Origin: Diaporthe sp. PMI_573
Taxonomy: Eukaryota > Ascomycota > Sordariomycetes > Diaporthales > Diaporthaceae
Length of the DNA stretch: 64,000 bases
NCBI GenBank assembly: GCA_021399435.1
Contig: JAJTUP010000031.1
Coordinates: 248,001-312,000 of the forward strand
Direction of reading: 5' to 3'
The notes beneath the pieces were generated by a model. That model saw only the letters and a program-made list of their open reading frames with translations, ran no database searches and was not told the origin of the DNA. The position numbers and the translations under genes were made by a program. Each line of letters begins with the position of its first letter. Within the stretch, counting starts at the first letter, position 1. Positions 11,330 to 22,087 of this stretch are shown one piece after another.

Positions 11330-12068
11330 CATTTGAAACCTCGTTGCAGAAATATCACATAGTTAAATACAAATCAGTTAAAAACACACAATTATAGGTC
11401 TTTTACCCTTATACCCAGGAGGGATGGGTTTATATATAATGCCTTTATATTAGAAATATCAAAAAAGGTTAAATTAAAGGCCTTTAGGTTATTATTAATA
11501 AAGTAGCTATTAGATATATTAAAGCTATTTAAGTATTTATTATTTAGGTATAGGTGGGTATTAATATTAAAATATAACTTAAGTATTATTAATAATATCC
11601 TTTAATATAATTAGCTTTTAAAGATTATTTAGGATATAAATATTAGGTATATAGTATTTTATATCTATAATAGTTATAAGCTTTAGTTTTATTTATAATA
11701 GGTAATTTTTTATTTTAGTTTTTAAAAAGTATTATTAGCTAGTCACCTATTCTATCTCTACTACCTACCTACTACCCATTATTAATAGTAATAAGTATAA
11801 TCAACTATGAAGTATCTTACTTATCTCTATTAAAGACTATATTTTCTATTTCCTATTTCCTATTTCCTAATTCCTAATTCCTATTTATATTTATTAGTAT
11901 TGTTGCTAGTCCTCCGTTTGTTATAGCCCATCAACCAGGCCACTTAGCCTGCTTCGCCCCGTTTCACTACCGTTAGGCCTTCACTGGGTCAGCTTGCTCC
12001 CAATATTGTAAAATATCCTATAAAGAATTAAATCAGAACCAACAACTACCTTGGACATGACGTTTAGC
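11330..12068. repeat. RIPed AT-rich debris at the right end of the insertion
   Basis: Very AT-rich from about 11340 to 11910, with low-complexity TTCCTATTTCC repeats at 11838-11886, then a short balanced stretch to the right edge. The reverse complement of the left-end CGTCATGTCC lies at 12053-12062. No coding potential. Confidence 0.65.
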
Positions 12069-13424
12069 CAGGAGGTCGTCCTCGCCTCCTCCGCTCTAGT
12101 GATCTGGGGTACAGCAACAGCTCCGTGGGAGCACATTGGTTTTGCGGCGGGATGGCTTTGCAATATCGGTTACGAGGTGCTTTCGGTTTGGATCGCCGAA
12201 CTTGGGCGATCCCGGTTTAGGCTAACCGAAGGATCGCATTATCATCCCGGGGTCTACAGAGCGAACTTGATGTACTCTCTGTGGTCGGCTTTTAACGGCG
12301 AGGCGGGTCTCGCTAAGCCTGTATCCTTCTATGACCTTCTCTGTCAAACGCGACCATTCGAAGCGACGGACTCCAGAGACAAGGTTTTTGCTCTGGTCGG
12401 GATCCCCACGGTGGACGCAGATCCCGAAGGAAGTCAATGCTTCGTTGAGCCTGACTACTCCAAAACCGCCGCGGAAATCTTTCTAGACGTCGCCAAGAGG
12501 ATCTTAGCTGGGACTCCTGCTAGCTTGCACCTGCTTGGAGCTGTCCAGCATCAAACTTACGGCAAGCCCGCAGTAAGCCTTCCAACGTGGGTACCAGATT
12601 GGACCGTGTTCCGCTCCAGATCTCTCGTCCCAAGCGCCGGTTGTGAACACGGGTTACTCCGAGTCCCTGCCTCGAGACGAGTGAGAACCGACGGATTGGC
12701 ACTGCTGGTCTCCGGAGTTATTGTTGACACAGTAACGTACGTGAAATCGCTGACCTCAAGGGCGGACATGACGGGCATGCTTTACAACTTGTCAAGGGCC
12801 TGGAGGGAAATAACCACGCTCTTCGATATCTATCCTGGGGGTGTCGACATGGGCGAAGCTTTCTACTGGACTATCACCGCGGGAAATAACTGGCTTGGGC
12901 AACGCCTGACCGCCACCGATCGCGCACAGCACATAGCAGATTACGAAGCCTTTCGGAAGCAACACTGCGCGGAATACAGATTCCCTGTCCTAGAGACACC
13001 TCAAGAGATCACTCGGCCAGTAAAGCCAGATGCCCGTCGATATTATGAGGCTCTCTGCCATGCTTGCAGCAATCGCAGTATTTTTGTCACCAAGAAGGGG
13101 TACATGGGCCTTGGACCGGGCTCTATGGAGCAAGGAACTGAGGTTTTTCTTCTCAGTGGTGCCAAGCTACCTATGATTCTGATGCAATGTCGCCCTCGGT
13201 CACCGGGCTCGAACTTGCATGGTTATACATCCGAGGATCCCCATGGTAATCCTGTAAGCAGCGAGTCGGTTATGGCCCGGTCGGTTGTGCCCCTGCTTGA
13301 CAAAGAAAGACTTGTGGCTCCTAATCCCAGCTTCAGTGTGGTTGGGGAGAGCTATGTCCATGGGATCATGGACGAACAGACCTGGAGCAACGCCTCGGAT
13401 TGCGGAGATATTCGACTGGTTTAG
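12069..13424 (+). pseudogene. HET-domain protein, C-terminal part (interrupted gene)
   Basis: The frame reads QEVVLASSALVIWG at its start, the exact sequence expected after the LQE that ends the N-terminal part at 2972. Typical HET features follow: RPFEATDSRDKVFALVGI, PDYSKTAAEIFLDVA, LPTWVPDW and a C-terminal FSVVGESYVHGIMD. The frame stays open to TAG at 13422-13424 (about 450 codons) without stops or frameshifts, so the interruption looks recent relative to mutational decay, or this half is still translated. An in-frame ATG at 12057, contributed by the insertion edge, could start it. Together the halves would encode about 775 residues. An intron of 9 kb is not credible in such a fungus. 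Confidence 0.9.
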
Positions 13425-14226
13425 GACGCATTTCAATTACGATAAATTTCATTGCCAACCATTCGATGTAAGGTATAATCCGCTCGCTTTCGTTTCTACT
13501 TTTGTTTTCTAGGATCTGTCCTACTGACACTCGTTGGTCCTGGCTGGTCTGGAAACTGCGGAGCATTCCGTTGACTTAACCCCTATGTGACTTACAATGG
13601 ATATTGGTGGCCTCGGGACTCTTTGAAATATTTTCCATTGATAATTAGAGCACAACGACGTGTTACTGTGATCATGTATGTGATACTGCTTAACCCGGTC
13701 ACAGATGACTCTACTAAGGCAGAAGCTACGCCGTGAAGAAGCTGGTGGATTGTCATTGCTTCTCTTGAGATATTAGTGCTGGTCGTTGTCAAAGTTGAGC
13801 GCATAATATTGTTCGAGACGCAGTTAGGCATACCTGTAACTGACTGGCTAATATTTGAATTCCACACACAGTAATGACTGGTTGCTGCCTGGGCCTTGAG
13901 CCCTCAAACAACGCAAGGAAGTTTGCATCCTCGGGGTCGAATCGTCTTGGCAGCGATTTCAGCACACCTCGAGATGGCTATGCCATAATCACCTGCCGTG
14001 GGAGACCTTGCATGAAAGCAGCCATCTTACAAAAACCAATTTTCACATTTACAAGACCAATAGAATACAATCAGTAGCAGCCGTGTAACCAACGTGACTA
14101 TGTAATCACCTCATAAAACTTCGTGTCTATCTAAGACAGTACTACAATCTCTAAAAAAAGAAAAGGCACATTACAGCGACCCAAGCTACCTCGCCCACTC
14201 TCGCCAACCAACAAAGCCACAACCAC
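13425..14226. repeat. Intergenic with diverged copy of the 1350-1780 repeat
   Basis: No gene. About 13690-14175 is collinear with 1350-1780 at moderate similarity, strongest in the last 90 bases (14083-14172). The two copies flank the HET gene, one before its start and one after its end. The copy's end almost touches the stop codon of the next gene (14227). Confidence 0.45.
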
Positions 14227-15669
14227 CTAGTTGCCTCCGACCTGGAAGTCCACGCCGACGTCAACAAATCTCTTGGCTCGGCGCTCAGCAGGTGCCATGC
14301 GCTTCTTGTTGTTGTTGTTCTTGCCGCCGCCAAAGAGCGATGCGAGGCCACCACCGCGTCCACCTTGGCCCTGTCCGCCTCCATTTCCGCCCGTGGCAGC
14401 GCCACCACCGGTGGCAGCATTGTTAGCGTTGCCACCGCCGCCGGCTTGGTTGCCCTGTCCACGGCCATTTCCATTGCCTCCGCGTCCGTTTCCTCCAGTT
14501 GCGGCTCCATTGGTGGCTCCGGTGGCGGCTCCTCCAGCGTTGCCTCCAGCATTGCCGCCTCGGTTTCCTCCCTTGCCTTGCCGGCCGTTGCCATTGCCAG
14601 TGTTGGTATTTCCATTTCCATTGTTGGCGTTGGTATTTCCATTGTTGTTGCCAGTGTTGGCATTGGCATTTCCACCCGTATCACCAGAGGTATCGACTGC
14701 TCCCGCCTTGACCTGCTTGGCAATCTCGTTGTTGGTGTCCTGGGTGATCTGCGGGTCTGAGTCCAGGATGGCCTGGGCGATCTGGGGGCCCTGCTCGGCG
14801 ACGGATCCCGCGTTCTGGTTACCCTGGATGGCGGCGGCGAGGTCCTGCTTGTTCTGGGCGATCTGGGCGGTGACGCCGGCCAGCGTCTGGGCCGACTTGA
14901 TGTTGGACGGGTCATTGTCTGCAGGCAGCGGCGTGGTGTCTGTCTGCTGGACTGCGACGCAGCCGCCGAAGTTGTTTACGTTCTTGCAGCGGACGGTGCA
15001 CACGTTGCCTTGGGATGATCCTGTGCAGGCCATGTCCTGGGGCAGGCTGATCTTTCTGTACGGCGACACCTGTCAGTGACTGTGGAATATGGCTTGTCAT
15101 GATAGATGACAGGAATATCTGTTGATGGGACCAGACTGATCGACAGGTGGAAAAGTATATAGGAGAGACTCACATTTGCATCGCGCCATTGCCGTTGGCA
15201 TTGCCTTGCTGGACATCCAATGGAGTCTGGCCGTTCGCACCAAGGGCGTTCGACGTCGGGTCGAGGTCACAAGAGAATGGACCTTGGCCGGTCTCGTTGA
15301 CTGCGTTGATGGTCATGGTCACCGTGCTGCCCTTGGTCACCTGAGTGACCTGGTTCGCAGCCAGGGCATTCTCGGTGTTCTCTCCAATATCGATGTTGCC
15401 TCCAACCATGGTACGGCCACACTCATTGACGACGTTGGCGACCACCTCGGCGGCGGAGATGAAGTTGGCGTCGGCAGGGTCATCGGGGTTGACTATGGCT
15501 GATCAGCTCGGGCTCAAACAACATTACTGAGATATAAGTCGCGATGGGGAGTCAAACCTTGAAGACCGGTGCTCGTCCCCTTGTTGCCGACAGCCTTGAC
15601 AATAACGCCCTGGGCGTTGGCCACAGCCAGTATGGCCGAGGTGAAGAGGGCTCGAGTTACCGAACGCAT
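14227..15669 (-). CDS. Egh16-like (GAS/MAS-type) secreted protein
   Basis: Three exons on the minus strand: 15558-15669, 15174-15492 and 14227-15055, giving 419 residues. Splice sites are GTTTGA...ATAG and GTGAGT...TACAG. Residues 1-20 (MRSVTRALFTSAILAVANAQ) form a signal peptide, so the protein is secreted or on the cell surface. The middle resembles the Egh16H1/GAS1-GAS2 (MAS) family known from Blumeria and Magnaporthe, where it is expressed during appressorium formation and penetration: NECGRTMVGG, NIDIGENTENALAANQVTQV, GPFSCDLDPTSN and, after the second intron, ISLPQDMACTG with conserved Cys. The C-terminal third is a long Gly/Asn-rich low-complexity tail ending in basic residues (KKRMAPAERRAKR), unusual in length. 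The family call is strong; the penetration role is by analogy. Confidence 0.85.
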
Positions 15670-17631
15670 CTTGTTCTGCCTGTTCCCTATTCCTCCCAAA
15701 GAAAGAAAGAAAAAAATTATAATTCAAACAAATGAATGCTACAACATAAAAATCGGCGCTTGGAAGAAAATAACAGACCTGCTGGTGAAGATTGAACGGA
15801 CAGAAAGAATGAGAGAAGGAAAAGAAGCCGAACTAGAAGTGAGCCGGCTGATGAGTTTAGTTTGGAGTGTGAGGCGTCTTTCACCCCAAGAGTTGACAGC
15901 GGCAGCCACGCCGTTTTTGCGAACTTGAGATGATCATTGTGCAGGCATACAAACACGCCAAGTGACGCAGGCATGGGTTGCTCGAAAAGGCTGTGTAGCC
16001 ACCATGCCTTGGTGTTCTGCTACGGATGCCGTCGCATGTGAGCCGCAAGTCGAAACCCCTGAGTGGGTCGTGGGCAGTGGAGCAGGGGGGTGCCGGGGGG
16101 TGAATGAGGGTCAACTTGGTACGAGTGGATAGGGCTGCCAGGGCAAATTGGAGTAGGCGAGCCGCAGCCGCCCACGGTTCGTTTGTGGGAAAGCTTGTGT
16201 GCAAGGATTGTAGATGGACTGAAGTACAGGTCCAAGTCAATGACAGAGTCAGAAACGAACTTGAAGCCGGCATCGAGACGAGACGAAATCATGCCTGTGG
16301 ATTCGTTTTGGTTTTGGTGGCGCCTTCTACCCGCGGACATATCTCGGCTACCACCCTGCCTAGAACAAAAACCCCTGGCGAACATCAGTGCCATCGGCCG
16401 GCGGGAAGGGAAAATCATGATCTGTCGTTGCAAACACTCTTGCAAATCCCAAGGCCGATCGCGGGTGCTTGACCACCCTGGGCGGCCCTACAAGCCTCGC
16501 ACCCCCGTTCGTTCGTACGGAGCATTTTTGTAAACAGGTGATTTCCTTTGATGTGATACAGGGACACAGGGGCCCTCGGTTCCAGACATTCGACTCCTCT
16601 CCCACCTTCTACATGCGTGCATACAGCCAAGCCCAAAGCAGGGCTGTAGTCGCCCAACAAGTCTTGTATGCCGGCAGATGCCGAACCTGGCTCCTAATAG
16701 GAGGAATACGAAACCCCCTTGCCCTGTCTCGCCAGAGACAATAGAGTTGACTTGTAAGCTTCCCGGGAACCCCCTCTTGGCAACAACCCACTGCATGTGC
16801 ACTGGTCGGGCAAAAGGGAGCACGCAACAATTACTCCGTGCTCGAGATTTGAGCAGTATCCATCCATTCAATGCCGTCAGTGCACCGATCCCATACCTCT
16901 GCGTTGCCAGATTGGCCACCGAGGTTCTCAGGTGCCGTCGGACACTCGCCCTGAGTGCCTCCTTCAGTGGGTCGAATCCTCCTTCCCGTACTCGTCTGAT
17001 CCGAGAGTTAGTTTCGTCTTGTCACCTGGTCTTGGCGTCTTGTCGGAGCAAGCTGTTCTGGCTGTCTGCACGGATCTCAACCTCGTCCGATGGGCCGATG
17101 ACGCGCTATCTGATCCAAAAGACCGAGGACAGTCCGCACCGGACTCGGTCGTCCATTCGCTGCTGCACATGGAGCTATATATACGACGCAGGTTGCAGCA
17201 AGAGAAACAACACGCGTCGAGGCAGATTGGATATATACGCGGACTGTGGCAGACATGCGTTTCCGGACTGTCGGCTGCTCTCCACGTCGACAGACGGGGA
17301 AAGTTTGGGGAAGATTTTGAGGCTGTGGTTGTCTCGATGGAAATGAGCACATTACCTCGGTAGACAAACACGGGTCACCGTGTCGGTGTCCTATCATAGA
17401 TTGGGACAAATTCTTAGTGAGCAACATTCGCATCTACGTATGTGCTGTGCCTGACCAAAGGCCCAGTCTGACGTTGCTTTGAAAACTGCGAGGTGCGATG
17501 AGAGAACGAATCACATGCGAACAGAGGCAATACTAGATGCGAGCGTTTCAATCTATTCAGTCCCCCCCTCCGTCTGGTCATTGATCTAATCTTGTGAGCA
17601 CCTTCATGGCAACAGTAATTAGCAGTAAGTC
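15670..17631. other. Long intergenic region, no gene recognised
   Basis: Nearly 2 kb between two minus-strand genes. It contains the promoter of the Egh16-like gene (CT/AG-rich near 15670-15760). Long overlapping ORFs occur on both strands (for example 16678-17346 and 16488-16919), but none has motifs, and opposing frames are equally open, as expected from stop-poor composition. I see no feature I can support. Confidence 0.55.
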
Positions 17632-20432
17632 CTATGAGACATCATATTCCAGGACGGAGGACTCTCCTCGCAATTCTGATCTGATGGAGAATTGGCCATC
17701 GCACCTTCTTCGCTTCGCCGGTGGCGGGGATGGGGTACCCAGTTCCACACTGACTTCGCGTTGTTCCAAGAAAGGAGAGCCGTCGATATTTTCCTCGAGC
17801 TCCCAGAGACGGCCACGGATGCGGTCAATGTCGAGCTCGACCAGATTGCTGGGCCCACACGATGTAAGAGGGATGTCAAAAAGGAGGCTCCAGTCGCAGT
17901 CACCGTCAATGGCCATCTTCTCCAGGATTCTCTTCGATCTTCGAGCACGCGGTGACAGGTCGGGCCGGAGGCGAAGGACCAGAATCGCCTCTCGCCCACT
18001 GCAAACCATTTCTGCGACCTCGAGGATGTGTCTGCCATTTGGGATCGGTACCGGCTCTCCTCCGGAACCCGGGAGGTACTCCAGCATAAGATCCCAGACG
18101 TCATATGAATCTTTCGCCAAGATGCTCTCTCTGCTGCTTCCCCTTCCCTGAGATACCTGTTGGAAAGGATTGGCGATGATCCTGAACTTTCTATTGGTCC
18201 CATCAATGTCTATGTTGATCCTGCCATGCAACTCGATGCCGTTCTCCTATTGGCGGCAGTGCACTCGAGTTAGACTATGAGGCCGACCACGCACGATCCC
18301 TTTCTTGAGGGTAGATTTGACAGATAGAGCACAATGAGACTAACCTTGCAAATTAGAAGATCACCACTGTCTTCGGCCCAGTATCCTCCAGTATCAGTCA
18401 TCGTTCGGATTTGCAAGCCAAAAGCTGCGCCGAGATTGAAGAATTCTTCAACGTCCATGGCGGTGGCAATGCAGGATGCCGCGCCTTCAGCGATACTCCA
18501 TTTACTAGTTGTGAAAGCGTCAGCGAAGTGTTTACGCGCGAAGAAGCAGGGCAGGCAACTTCATGCGGAAATACCTACGGGGCCAAGACGACGTCCAGTT
18601 CCTTCGCAACGACATTGCATTTGACATCGAAGCCCTCTTCGCAAAGCCTGTCGCAGACATATTTTATCTCGCTCCTCAAGTTTTCACTGTTCGCGCTTCC
18701 TCCGGTGAGCAGGACTTTCAGTCTCCGTTCCCTCCTGGCTACGCGCCTGATATTCTCGGTCGCCAGGCTGATGGCTTCGCGGAAGGCTGACTCCCACTCG
18801 CGCTTGAGTTGTTCTGCTGTGATAGTGACGGTGTATGATGCCTTGGAGTCGTTGTAGTGGTTCATCAAGGCAGCATTAAGCCGATGTGGATTCTCAAAAT
18901 TGATCTCGGTCTTTGAGCGGAAGAAGCTGTCTAGAAGCTCCGATTTTATCACATGGCGCCTGCTCTGGGGGAACCTTTTTGGATTCTTGGCCATGGAATT
19001 GTCGATGCAACGGCCAATCCCGATCTCCCAGAGCTCGTAGCCTCCCCGGATACCTGTATTAATTGTCAGGAAGGCACTTGATGAGTGTAAAAGTCGGAAG
19101 GCAAGCGCTCGTCAAGTGGATCTACGCCGGCAACAGCTTGAAGGGAAGGTATTCAACCTCATTGGATTTAAGCAAGAGACTAGTAGACCCAGCCACTTGA
19201 TATTCAGGATGAGCTTACCAAAATCGCTCCCTGGAGGAGCATGAAATCTGGGCCGGTCGTCAGCAGAGCCCCAATGGATCTGGCTATCAGAGCCCCCCTA
19301 GATCAATGAATATTAGCCTCATTGGACTGTGATTGGGAATGACAGCTTCATGAGCTCGGGGCCAGCACCAGGGAGTGTCCACCAAAGTCAAGGACCATCA
19401 GCTCATTGCAGTCTCTCAGTTCTCTGTAGTATTTGGAGATGAGATGCTGAGCCTGGCACTGAGCCTCGAGAGCGAATGTTGTCTCGACACCTTCCGTAGC
19501 CACTGCCTCGTCGAGTATGGGGCCCAAGTATTCCTGGATGGGCGTCTCGCGCCTCGACCATGTCTGTGGAACGCACAAGGCCAGGCATCGGAGCTTGACA
19601 CCGGAATTTCTGCATGTCGTAAGGATGCGCTGGGCGACCTGGGTGCTTCTCGGTGTTGTAATATCAGCACTCGTGTCATTCTCTAAAATACAGAATCGGA
19701 AGACGAGCAGGCGATCTAAAAAGACGTCGCAAAGGAGATATGGAGAAAGATCCACGGTTTTGAAGGCGGCAAGACGGAATGGGGAGAGTCTGGAAAGGAG
19801 GTGAAATCTAGAGCGAGGAGACGGAGATGACATACAAGAAATTAAGCAGAATAGTGTCCAGTACATCTTCGAAATGCTGTCTTTCGATCTCCGAAGGCAG
19901 TGACTTGGAATGATCGTAAAGAGCTTTCGTGAAAGGATGACCGTCGTCATCTTGTGTTCTGAAGTAAGGGATGGCTTTGATCGAGATCGTTCTCTTCTTG
20001 TCCTGAGAGTCTGCCTCGTAGCCAACATGATACGGAGGGCCATCAAACGGGCAGCACTTTGATGGCCACTCGCCCCGCGTGGTTCGCCTTCCCCAATCAT
20101 CATCTTGCCTGAAATCTTGAATGCGAATGATTCCATTTTCGACGATTTTTCGTGCACCGGTGGTCTCGTCGATTTTCGCAACTGCTATGACGGCACGGGT
20201 GGCCGTACTTCCCGGATCGATCGCAGCATACCTGAAAGTATGTATTTGTTAGTTCACCACAACTTATTGTATCATGAGGAAATTGAGGTCTGCCATAGAT
20301 CAATTCCGCTGTAAGGCTTGCCTACCCTTCCAACGAGCCAAGTCTGGGCTGTCCAGCATCCGAAGGCGGCGCCTCCAATCGCTCGGGATCGGCATTCATC
20401 CGTTCATGTCTCCTACTCTGAACGTCCAACAT
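17632..20432 (-). CDS. Divergent fungal Hsp70-like ATPase, 750 aa
   Basis: Seven exons on the minus strand: 20326-20432, 19836-20231, 19369-19789, 19219-19297, 18579-19053, 18345-18504 and 17632-18246. Lengths sum to 751 codons in one frame. The N-terminal YAAIDPGSTATRAVIAV (about 37-53) corresponds to the Hsp70/actin phosphate-1 loop, VLDFGGHSL (about 300-308) to phosphate-2, then ELWEIGIGRCID, VLLTGGSANS and KWSIAEGAA (about 494), matching the second subdomain of fungal Hsp70-like proteins. Key positions are altered: DPGST instead of DLGTT, and GGHS instead of GGGT, so ATP hydrolysis may be weak. The C-terminus carries PPPAKRRRC, a possible nuclear signal. It is divergent from the Myb-like gene that starts about 140 bp away. 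Exon 2/3 splicing (46-nt intron) is the least sure. Confidence 0.75.
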
Positions 20433-20573
20433 CGAAGGAAGATCAGGATGGTGCAGAGAATTCATGGCGATTTGGACGACCAGAGAAATAGCTCCATCCA
20501 ATTGTCAAGAAGATGCTAGCAAGCTGGATAATGGTCCTGGGAGGGAGAAAATCTTCAAAATCGGAGGGTGCGT

Positions 20574-22087
20574 ATGTCCAGCAGACGGAATATGCCAGAG
20601 GACAACGGCCCCGTACTCAGACTGTTGCCAGTCATGCCGTTTGCTACCGGGCTTTCAGTCAAGAGTCAACATCAACAGCTGGTAGAGAGGTCAAAGAAGC
20701 TCCAAGACAAGCTCAAACAGAGCCACGTTCCTGCTGCACCTATCCATCAAGTGCCTGGGAAAGCATTGGCTGAAGCATTCAGTCTTGCAAGGATCTTCCA
20801 AATCCCACAGTCTGATTCGTCCACATTGCACGTATCTCTTCGTCGGGATGCATGGCCAAGCGATCGGCAGAGCATTCGTTTGGCCACTGTCTAGATATCC
20901 AACCAATTGACTGTACACAGCCCCCAAAGGAGTCCACTGACACGATTCTCAGAATTCCTTTTCCAGTCCACATCACCCAACTCTTCTTGAAAGAGAATGG
21001 CCGTCCATCAATAATTGTGACACTTCATCAATTCGTTGAATCCTCAATGATGGCCGACCCTGAGATTCAAGCTCGGACGAAGTCCAAACGATCGCGATAT
21101 ACCGACCCTGAAGAAGTAACAGAAAGGATCGTGGAAAAGTTACGAAATTCAAGAGAAGGCATCGACAAGAAACTTGCGAAGTACAACGACACTTTTATGC
21201 AAACTCAAAGCAAGAAAAGACGGCAATTCATCGATTACTGCGGATCTCAGATTCGTAACCTCCCGAACGGCATGAGGTCCTTGGTTGCTACAAGACTGCT
21301 TGCCAGTGAGGACTTCGCTGTAGAGATGAACTTCTCTGAACTGCACACATCGAGCGCGAAGTCCTTGTTGACCTGGAGTTGTGCGGATGCTTCATTATCC
21401 GACCCCTCGTGGAGAACGCGTGAGTCTTCAGAACGTGGTGATAAGGCAAGCGGCCTACCGGGTGACCTTCAAATACTGACGAACTGGCATGATAAAGTGC
21501 TTCAACAGTACGCCAAAGGCGCCGCCGAAGCTTCATCATCCCGAGCAGGAGAAATTGCACGAACTGCGCGAGCAACAAGCAACAGCTCTTCGCTTGCACC
21601 GCCATCAACATCGATCAAAGAGCTAACGAGCCTCTCGAATCCCATGGCACTGGCTGATGCCGACGTGGACCCAAACGCGCTGACCGAAGTCGAAGATAAG
21701 GATGATGATATTCTCTCCACTCCACATGTGACTATCTCGAAGACGAGGAGGGCAAGAAATCAGGAGCACCTCGTGGCTCCTCCGGGCCATGGGACCTCAT
21801 CAACAATGGGAAGAAAGCGACCTGCCAGGGAAAAAACATCACTGAAGAAACGCAGCAATCGCACCTGGAGCAAACAGGAGTGCGATACCCTCAAAGCCAT
21901 GTGCTCCGGCGACAGTGAGGCCTTGTATGCAGGAGGAGTGTCCTCCTTTTGGGAAGACGTGTGTGCTCAGATCCCTGGGCGTACCGAAGCCGCATGCTCT
22001 GCGAAGTGGAGGTATATGCAAGGAGGACGATCGCAACATAAGAAGAAGGAGGAGACCACTGGCCATGCTGTCTCGAAGAGAAACTAG
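20574..22087 (+). CDS. Myb/SANT-like domain protein
   Basis: The certain part is the open frame to TAG 22085-22087, with coding from at least ATG 21048. The C-terminus holds a Myb/SANT-type helix bundle: RTWSKQECDTLKAMC, FWEDVCAQIPGRTEAACSAKW, with the spaced Trp/Phe residues of the fold, flanked by basic stretches, so a nuclear DNA- or chromatin-binding role is likely. An acidic Asp/Glu patch lies before it. The upstream part has two readings: an ATG at 20852 in the same frame, or an exon 20574-20877 (coiled-coil segment QHQQLVERSKKLQDKLKQ) spliced by GTTTGG...TTCCAG to 20967, which gives an in-phase protein of 474 residues. I prefer the spliced model because both sides read as plausible protein. 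The start is uncertain. Confidence 0.6.

Larger units (their letters stand above)
2973..12068. mobile_element. 9.1 kb composite insertion splitting the HET gene
   Basis: The left edge follows CAGGA of the HET codons Gln-Glu at 2967-2971; the right edge precedes CAGGA at 12069-12073. CGTCATGTCC occurs at 2974-2983 and its exact reverse complement GGACATGACG at 12053-12062, about the same distance inside each edge. This suggests terminal inverted repeats and a short target duplication, although spacing to the edges differs by a few bases. Contents: a GC-rich stretch with CCCCGACGG repeats (2990-3080), a Fot1/Pogo relic (3346-5487), AT-rich debris (about 5995-6660 and 11340-11910), an intact minus-strand gene (7059-8117), a doubtful small gene (9460-9935) and a decayed spliced ORF (10846-11329). 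No transposase other than the Fot1 relic and no DUF3435-type recombinase was recognised, so the mover is unknown and several nested insertions are likely. Confidence 0.65.

Noticed and set aside
2973..12068. Starship-type giant element
   Set aside because: No DUF3435 tyrosine recombinase (captain) or typical cargo was seen, and the ends carry a short inverted repeat, so the name is not justified.
2973..12068. A 9 kb intron in the HET gene
   Set aside because: Introns in the other genes here are 46-201 nt, and the block contains transposon DNA and another intact gene.
14151..14915. 254-codon minus-strand ORF rich in Arg/Pro/Glu
   Set aside because: It is the same low-complexity region read in another frame of the same strand.
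14231..15079. 282-codon plus-strand proline-rich ORF
   Set aside because: It is the antisense shadow of the Gly/Asn-rich tail of the Egh16-like gene; the minus strand has signal peptide, splice sites and family motifs.
16678..17346. 222-codon plus-strand ORF
   Set aside because: Opposing and shifted frames are equally open, there are no motifs, and composition alone explains the lack of stops.
19348..20181. 277-codon minus-strand ORF as a separate gene
   Set aside because: Its first half is out of frame with the Hsp70-like exon 2 and only its second half is a real exon; it runs through an intron.
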